From: Candidatus Caccocola faecipullorum
Lineage (GTDB): Bacteria > Synergistota > Synergistia > Synergistales > Synergistaceae
DNA: 9,196 nucleotides
Assembly (NCBI GenBank): GCA_018716365.1
Contig: DVKA01000157.1
Span: 1 to 9,196, forward strand
Direction: 5' to 3'
Shown here: one piece after another, positions 6,003 through 9,196 of the stretch
Layout of the letters: each line of letters opens with the position of its first letter
Numbering within the stretch: the first letter of the stretch is position 1
Translations under genes and position numbers: made by a program
Notes under the pieces: model-generated
Seen by the model: the letters and a program-made list of their open reading frames with translations, nothing else
Told to the model about the DNA's origin: nothing
The model's database searches: none

Positions 6003-6208
6003 CGGAAGAGAGAGGCCCGCAGAAAGGGCAAGCTGGAAAGCTCCTCTCCGGCCTGCCTAAGCTGAGATGGGACCTCAGCCTAGACAATTAAGGCCAAGTT
6101 ATCACGGTGTCTAGCGGAGAAATTCCGCTAAAGCTGCAATAAGCGCCGCAAACGCTGTAAGCAGCTTTACGATTAAGGTCGCCCATTCGTAAGGAGAGCG
6201 GCCTTTTT
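6003..6208 (+). ncRNA. Structured RNA of unknown family, antisense to a small ORF
   Basis: About 205 nt bounded by an extended -10 promoter and an intrinsic terminator, with no + strand coding sequence. Visible helices, in order: GAGAGG (6010-6015) with CCTCTC (6043-6048), enclosing GCCC/GGGC and an AGCT-GGAA-AGCT hairpin with a GNRA-type loop; GCTGAG (6061-6066) with CTCAGC (6074-6079); CTAGACA (6080-6086) with TGTCTAG (6108-6114), competing with TAGCGGA (6112-6118) and TCCGCTA (6124-6130); AAGCTGC (6131-6137) with GCAGCTT (6161-6167), enclosing AGCG/CGCT; then the terminator stem. The extreme 5' end (from about 6003) can pair with the 3' tail (to 6210) through roughly eight base pairs, as in 6S-like RNAs. 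I see no tmRNA, RNase P, SRP or common riboswitch signature. Bases 6111-6208 are complementary to most of the minus-strand 36-residue ORF, so an antitoxin RNA is the favoured role. A housekeeping regulatory RNA is the alternative. Confidence 0.6.
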
Positions 6209-6221
6209 CGTTTTTCGGCAT
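6111..6221 (-). CDS. Small hydrophobic peptide, candidate type I toxin
   Basis: A 36-residue peptide. The N-terminus is hydrophilic (MPKNEKGRSPYEW) and residues about 13-35 form one hydrophobic helix (LIVKLLTAFAALIAALAEFL), interrupted by K19 and E33, ending in R36. One short membrane helix with charged ends is the hallmark of type I toxins such as the TxpA/BsrG and Ldr/Fst groups. The SPYEW start loosely recalls the YES start of TxpA and BsrG. The ribosome binding site (AAGGAAGGGGGG, six bases before ATG) is buried in a perfect 8-bp hairpin. The ORF is covered antisense by the structured RNA at 6003-6208, in convergent orientation as in txpA/RatA. Its codon use is less GC-biased than in neighbouring genes. 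A chance ORF antisense to an independent RNA remains possible. Function is inferred from architecture only. Confidence 0.5.
   Translation of the reverse strand: MPKNEKGRSPYEWATLIVKLLTAFAALIAALAEFLR
6175..6208 (+). terminator. Intrinsic terminator of the structured RNA
   Basis: AAGGTCGC (6175-6182) pairs with GCGGCCTT (6198-6205) through 8 bp including one G-U pair. The loop is 15 nt, and TTTTT (6204-6208) and TTTTT (6211-6215) follow. Confidence 0.75.
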
Positions 6222-6224
6222 CCG

Positions 6225-6250
6225 TTTCCCCCCTTCCTTGCCGGGGGAAA
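6225..6250 (-). promoter_or_regulatory. Hairpin masking the small-peptide ribosome binding site
   Basis: On the minus strand TTTCCCCC (6250-6243) pairs perfectly with GGGGGAAA (6232-6225), four bases before the ATG at 6221. The 3' arm and adjoining loop contain the purine-rich Shine-Dalgarno stretch, so the folded mRNA should be poorly translated. Buried ribosome binding sites are common in type I toxin mRNAs. Confidence 0.55.
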
Positions 6251-6301
6251 TCCCATACTCTGGCAGTCACGGCATCGCTGCCTGGGGCCCTTCCACGGAT
6301 T

Positions 6302-6331
6302 ATTATATAATAGCTACTATATTATTGGTAA
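6302..6331 (-). promoter_or_regulatory. Candidate promoter of the small-peptide mRNA
   Basis: Read on the minus strand, TTACCA (6331-6326) and a perfect TATAAT (6307-6302) are 18 bases apart. The predicted start near 6295 gives a 74-base structured leader. The area is an imperfect 24-bp palindrome (6302-6325) centred on AGCT, and a weak opposite-strand promoter cannot be excluded. Confidence 0.45.
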
Positions 6332-6384
6332 GTTATAAACAATACATACCTATTGTGCACAGTACGCTAAATTAGCCGTGATAT

Positions 6385-6424
6385 ACGGGAGCGCCAAAAA
6401 CGGATTGGCATTCTTCGCGCCCGT
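6385..6424 (-). other. Inverted repeat after the histidine kinase gene
   Basis: ACGGG (6385-6389) pairs with CCCGT (6420-6424), and inside it GCCAA pairs with TTGGC (6405-6409). It lies just beyond the kinase stop codon and may mark the 3' end of its mRNA, but no T-run follows on the minus strand, so it is not a classic intrinsic terminator. Confidence 0.3.
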
Positions 6425-6429
6425 TCCGC

Positions 6430-7779
6430 CTATTTCCCTTCGCCCTCCGCCATCGTCAGCGTGAAGGCTGTGCCTTCGCCGGGGCTGCTTTCCGCAGTTA
6501 TCTCCGCGTTGTGGAGCGCGGCTATCTGTTTGACGAGCGACAGGCCGAGGCCCAGACCGCCGCTTGAGCGCGATTTGTCGGAGCGGTAGAAGCGCTGCCA
6601 TATTTTCGGCAGCTCCTCTGGCGGGATGCCTCCGCCGTTGTCGCTCACGCGGAGTCTGATTTTTCCATCCTCGCGCCGCAGCGTCACGCGCACTTCGCCG
6701 CCGCCGTATTTGAATGCGTTTTCAAGGAGGTTTTCTATGAGGCGCGACATCAGCGCGACGTCTATTCCGGCGTATATATTTTCCTCGACGTCGCAGGAGA
6801 GGGCCGCCTCCGGCCGCACGGAGGACATTTCCTCGCATACGACGGAGACGAGCTCGCTGAGGTCGGCGCGCTCGAAGCAGGTTTTCGCCCTCCCCTGCTC
6901 GAAGCGCGTTATGCTGAGAAGCTGGTTTATAAGGCTCGACATTTTCTTCGCCTGGCGCTCTATCGCGGAAATCCCGTTCTTATAGTCTTTTTCCGAAAGC
7001 CCCTCTTTGTCGAGCGCGGCGCACTGCGCGATGATGACGGCGGTCGGTGTGCGCAGCTCGTGCGACGCGTCGGAGGCGAACTGCTTTTCCGCCTCGAACG
7101 AACTTTCAAGGCGCGCCAGCATCCTGTCGAAAGCCGCCGCGATTTTATGTATCTCGTCGTCCTTCGGCGGCAGGCCGATACGCGCGGAGAGGTCGCTGCC
7201 TTCGTTTATCGCGTCCGCGGCGGCGATCATGCGGTCTATCGGGCGGAAAGAGCGCCGCACTATCGTGTAGCCGCCGGCCGCTCCGATGAGGACGAGCACC
7301 GGCAGTATGACGAACGAAAGCCGCGCCATTGAAGCGAAGAATACCTCCGCCTCCTCCGCCGGCGTCACGCCGCGTATCCACAGCAGCCCGCCGGCCGCGG
7401 GCAGGTCGTAGACGTAGAAACGCCGTCCGCCGCTTGGCGAGAGCTTCGGCGGCCCGGACGCGAATGGCAGCCCTTCGCCGAAGTCCGCGGGCAGCGCGCC
7501 GGACAGCAGCCGCCCTTCGCTTGAGTAGACGGCGCAGTGGCTGCCGAACGAGTTCGGGTCGAAATCCTCGTCCACCTTGAAGCGTTCGCTCCTCTCGTCG
7601 CGGTAGTATTCGATTGCGGCGGCGTTGGCCTGCACGGCGCGCGAGAGGTTCGCCTGCGCAATCTCTTCGAGCATCGTGCCGCCGAGCGCGACGATGAAGC
7701 CGAGCGCCGCAGCCGTGATGATCAGCATCAGCGCCGTGAACCATATCGTTATCTTCGCCTTTACCGAGAGGCGCGCCAT
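6430..7779 (-). CDS. Sensor histidine kinase (HAMP, HisKA, HATPase)
   Basis: A 449-residue inner-membrane sensor kinase. One membrane helix lies near residues 10-34, an extracytoplasmic sensor region of about 115 residues follows (no recognisable PAS/Cache signature), and a second helix lies near 152-174. Next come HAMP (175-228), the dimerisation domain with phospho-acceptor H240 in the H-box FASDASHELRTPTA, and a catalytic ATPase domain. That domain has an N-box (IENLLENAFKY, N350 and N354), G1 box DNGGGI (380-385), F-box FYRSD and G2 box GGLGLGLSL (407-415). All catalytic residues are present. A longer open frame extends upstream, but the ATG at 7779 is the start: it overlaps the regulator's stop as TAATG and has AAGGAAGAGG before it, so translation is coupled. 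It phosphorylates the regulator encoded directly upstream. The signal is unknown; the nearby PepSY protein hints at envelope or metal sensing. Confidence 0.93.
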   Translation of the reverse strand: MARLSVKAKITIWFTALMLIITAAALGFIVALGGTMLEEIAQANLSRAVQANAAAIEYYRDERSERFKVDEDFDPNSFGSHCAVYSSEGRLLSGALPADFGEGLPFASGPPKLSPSGGRRFYVYDLPAAGGLLWIRGVTPAEEAEVFFASMARLSFVILPVLVLIGAAGGYTIVRRSFRPIDRMIAAADAINEGSDLSARIGLPPKDDEIHKIAAAFDRMLARLESSFEAEKQFASDASHELRTPTAVIIAQCAALDKEGLSEKDYKNGISAIERQAKKMSSLINQLLSITRFEQGRAKTCFERADLSELVSVVCEEMSSVRPEAALSCDVEENIYAGIDVALMSRLIENLLENAFKYGGGEVRVTLRREDGKIRLRVSDNGGGIPPEELPKIWQRFYRSDKSRSSGGLGLGLSLVKQIAALHNAEITAESSPGEGTAFTLTMAEGEGK

Positions 7780-8453
7780 TATTCCTCTTCCTTTATCATC
7801 CAGCCGGCGCCGCGCACTGTGTGGAGCAGCTTCTTGTCGAAGCCGCCGTCGATCTTGCGGCGCAGGTAGCTTATGTAGACGTCGACGACGTTGGAGCCGC
7901 CCTCGTAGTCGTAATTCCACGCGTTGTTCTCAATTTTTTCGCGCGAAAGCACGACGCCCTTGTTGCGCATGAGGTATTCAAGAATCGCAAATTCCTTGAC
8001 GGAGAGGTTTATCTCGCGCCCGCCGCGCGCGACCCTGCGCGACGCCGTGTCGAGCGTCAGCTCCCCCGCCGTGAGGACGGAGCTTTTCACGCGCGCGTAT
8101 TTGCGCGTCATGGCGCGCAGCCGCGCGAGCAGCTCGGGGAAGGCGAAGGGCTTCACGAGGTAGTCGTCCGCGCCGTCGTCGAGCCCCGCAACGCGGTCGT
8201 CCACGCCGTCGAGCGCCGTAAGGAATAGCACCGGCGTCGATATTCCGCGTGCGCGCATCTCGCGCACGACCTCGCGCCCGCTTTTGACCGGCATCATGAT
8301 GTCGAGCACAGCCGCGTCGTAGACGGCGCTATCCACGAAGTCCATCGCCTCGCCGCCGTCGTAGCAGCGGTCTACGCTGTATCCCGCCTCCTCCAGCTCT
8401 TCGGAAATAAGCCTGTTCAGATCCCTTTCATCCTCCGCGACAAGTATCCTCAT
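7779..8453 (-). CDS. OmpR/PhoB-family response regulator
   Basis: A 224-residue cytosolic transcription factor of standard length. The receiver domain (1-115) has the acidic pair E7/D8, phospho-acceptor D51 in LDIMMP, switch T79 in LFLTA and K101 in LVKPF. The winged-helix DNA-binding domain (about 130-222) shows the usual LSVKEFAILEYLMRN helix, NVVDVYISYLRRK recognition helix and VRGAGWMI hairpin. The ATG at 8453 has AGGAGG eight or nine bases upstream. The stop TAA shares its last base with the kinase start, so the two are cotranscribed and translationally coupled. Direct targets cannot be read from sequence, but the PepSY gene just upstream on the same strand is a reasonable candidate. Members of this subfamily bind tandem direct repeats; none is obvious in the short 8454-8495 leader. 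Confidence 0.95.
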   Translation of the reverse strand: MRILVAEDERDLNRLISEELEEAGYSVDRCYDGGEAMDFVDSAVYDAAVLDIMMPVKSGREVVREMRARGISTPVLFLTALDGVDDRVAGLDDGADDYLVKPFAFPELLARLRAMTRKYARVKSSVLTAGELTLDTASRRVARGGREINLSVKEFAILEYLMRNKGVVLSREKIENNAWNYDYEGGSNVVDVYISYLRRKIDGGFDKKLLHTVRGAGWMIKEEE

Positions 8454-8487
8454 GCGCCGCGCCTCCTATCGTTTAAGCCGTGGAATG

Positions 8488-8517
8488 AAAAAATCCGCCG
8501 GTTCGTGAAAACCGGCG
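8488..8517 (-). terminator. Second hairpin terminator or attenuator before the regulator gene
   Basis: On the minus strand CGCCGGTT pairs with AACCGGCG (8 bp, 6-nt loop, 8517-8496), followed by GATTTTTTC (T-run at 8493-8488). It lies 35 bases before the response regulator start. Either it backs up the PepSY terminator, or it attenuates readthrough into the two-component genes. Confidence 0.65.
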
Positions 8518-8531
8518 AAGCCGCCGGAGCG

Positions 8532-8566
8532 GCGTAAAAAATAAGAGGGCCGCGCGCGGCGGCCCT
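8532..8566 (-). terminator. Intrinsic terminator of the PepSY gene
   Basis: On the minus strand AGGGCCGC pairs with GCGGCCCT (8 bp, 5-nt loop, 8566-8546), followed by CTTATTTTTT. It lies 12 bases after the PepSY stop. A third small hairpin (GCCGC-TCCG-GCGGC, 8533-8520) lies between the two terminators. Confidence 0.85.
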
Positions 8567-8578
8567 CCCGCTTTATTC

Positions 8579-9094
8579 CTAGTCCATCTCCCACGAGACG
8601 ATCTCGCCGGTATCGGCGTTGATCTCGCACTCGTACTCCCTGAAGTTGTAGAATATCTCCACTTCGTAGAGCCTCATGCCGTCGTCGTAGTCGAGCTTGA
8701 ATTTGCGGATGTCGCTCATTTTAGCCCCGGGGACGCGCGAGAGCGCGATTTCCCTGGCCTTCTGCTCGCTTATCGCTCCCTGCGGGGCCGCGCCGTTCTG
8801 CATCGGGGCGGTCATGTGTTCCTCGCGCGAGAACTGGCGCACGTTGCCGGTTGCCGCGTCTATTTCATAGTCGTACTCGACGTTTCCGACGTAGAATTCA
8901 AGCTCGTACTCGGCGCGCCCGAAATCCCTGTCGAGCTTCATCTTCGTAAACTGCGCCTGCTGCGCCGTCACTCCTGCGTGCTTGAGCGCGATCTCCTTCG
9001 CCTGCGCCTCTGTGATCTGCGCCGCGTGAGCCGCCACAGCCGTGATTCCGAAAACCGCCGTAAGTACCGCCAGGATTCCTATAAACTTCTTCAT
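8579..9094 (-). CDS. Secreted protein with two PepSY domains
   Basis: A 171-residue exported protein. Residues 1-24 are a Sec signal peptide (MKK, a hydrophobic core, then AHA-A as likely cleavage site); there is no lipobox cysteine, so a soluble periplasmic or secreted product is expected. Two PepSY repeats follow, near 28-90 and 108-170. Each shows the ITEAQAKEIAL / ISEQKAREIAL start helix, the YELEFYVGNVEYDYEIDA / YEVEIFYNFREYECEINA strands and a closing TGxxxxxx turn. PepSY domains are linked to protease inhibition and to envelope or metal-related proteins; the exact role here is unknown. The start has a strong site (AAGGAGG nine to ten bases upstream). It has its own terminators and lies upstream, same strand, of the two-component genes. 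That arrangement recurs in bacteria and suggests it is a target or accessory. Confidence 0.9.
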   Translation of the reverse strand: MKKFIGILAVLTAVFGITAVAAHAAQITEAQAKEIALKHAGVTAQQAQFTKMKLDRDFGRAEYELEFYVGNVEYDYEIDAATGNVRQFSREEHMTAPMQNGAAPQGAISEQKAREIALSRVPGAKMSDIRKFKLDYDDGMRLYEVEIFYNFREYECEINADTGEIVSWEMD

Positions 9095-9120
9095 TCCTTG
9101 TTCCTCCTTGATATTCTCTC

Positions 9121-9138
9121 GATTTCTTCCCTGAAATC
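9121..9138. promoter_or_regulatory. Inverted repeat in the PepSY leader
   Basis: A perfect GATTTC-N6-GAAATC dyad lies between the putative -10 box and the PepSY ribosome binding site. It could be an operator just downstream of the transcription start or an RNA hairpin in the leader. Confidence 0.35.
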
Positions 9139-9149
9139 TTTATGTTACC

Positions 9150-9155
9150 AGTATA
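9150..9155 (-). promoter_or_regulatory. Candidate -10 box of the PepSY gene
   Basis: TATACT on the minus strand lies 55 bases before the PepSY start. The -35 position (about 9172-9178) reads only TGATTT-like, so the promoter may need an activator, for example the neighbouring response regulator. Confidence 0.4.
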
Positions 9156-9196
9156 GTCTCGAATTATTAGAAAATCATTAAAAAAACGGCGGACGG

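Noticed and set aside
5709..6060. Two short + strand open frames as small genes
   Set aside because: No ribosome binding sites, arginine-rich shadow-like residues, and the second runs into the structured RNA.
6061..6079. CTGAGA in the structured RNA as a TPP riboswitch motif
   Set aside because: The rest of the TPP aptamer is missing, and no gene follows the RNA on its strand.
6088..6270. 60-codon minus-strand frame overlapping the small-peptide ORF
   Set aside because: Its start has no proper ribosome binding site and the residues show no domain or membrane pattern. The 36-codon frame at 6111-6221 has both a good site and a clean membrane helix.
7780..7920. Upstream extension of the histidine kinase frame
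   Set aside because: It is antisense-like sequence within the response regulator gene in another frame. The TAATG overlap gives the true start at 7779.
1..9196. CRISPR arrays, insertion sequences, tRNA or rRNA genes
   Set aside because: No spaced repeats, transposase-like ORFs, terminal inverted repeats with target duplications, tRNA cloverleaf or rRNA sequence was found on reading both strands.

Overview
The window comes from a GC-rich bacterial chromosome, with strongly GC-ending codons inside genes and AT-rich promoters between them. It carries Shine-Dalgarno-led genes, many compact intrinsic terminators, and an anaerobe-style iron alcohol dehydrogenase. A Synergistota (Cloacibacillus/Synergistes-like) or deep Firmicutes-like anaerobe is my guess. 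No rRNA or marker gene fixes it, so the taxonomy is inference.

Layout. 1-411 is a mostly gene-less, AT-rich stretch ending in a good sigma70-type promoter. 412-954 (+) is an XRE/cupin transcriptional regulator closed by a strong terminator. 1120-2292 and 2304-2699 (+) form a two-gene unit: an iron-dependent alcohol dehydrogenase and a small metal-binding cupin, closed by a 10-bp-stem terminator. 2832-4097 (+) is an MFS transporter. Its end overlaps by 11 bases, tail to tail, with a Nudix hydrolase (4087-4575, -). The Nudix gene shares a divergent promoter region with a pseudouridine-5'-phosphate glycosidase-family gene (4768-5625, +), which has its own terminator.

5700-6430 is the most unusual part. 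A roughly 205-nt, heavily structured RNA on the + strand (about 6003-6208) has an extended -10 promoter and a terminator. It lies antisense to a 36-codon minus-strand ORF (6111-6221). That ORF encodes a short peptide with a charged N-terminus and one membrane helix, and its ribosome binding site is buried in a hairpin. This matches the architecture of a type I toxin-antitoxin locus. I recognise neither the RNA nor the peptide as a named family.

6430-9094 (all -) holds a secreted protein with two PepSY domains (8579-9094), then two tandem hairpin terminators, then an OmpR-type response regulator (7779-8453) and its sensor histidine kinase (6430-7779), which overlap by one base (TAATG). The PepSY protein is plausibly a target or accessory of this two-component system.

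How the genes may work together (inference): the XRE/cupin regulator probably controls itself and perhaps the dehydrogenase-cupin pair. The kinase-regulator pair probably responds to an envelope signal. The Nudix and PsuG-like genes look like nucleotide or metabolite salvage/housekeeping genes.
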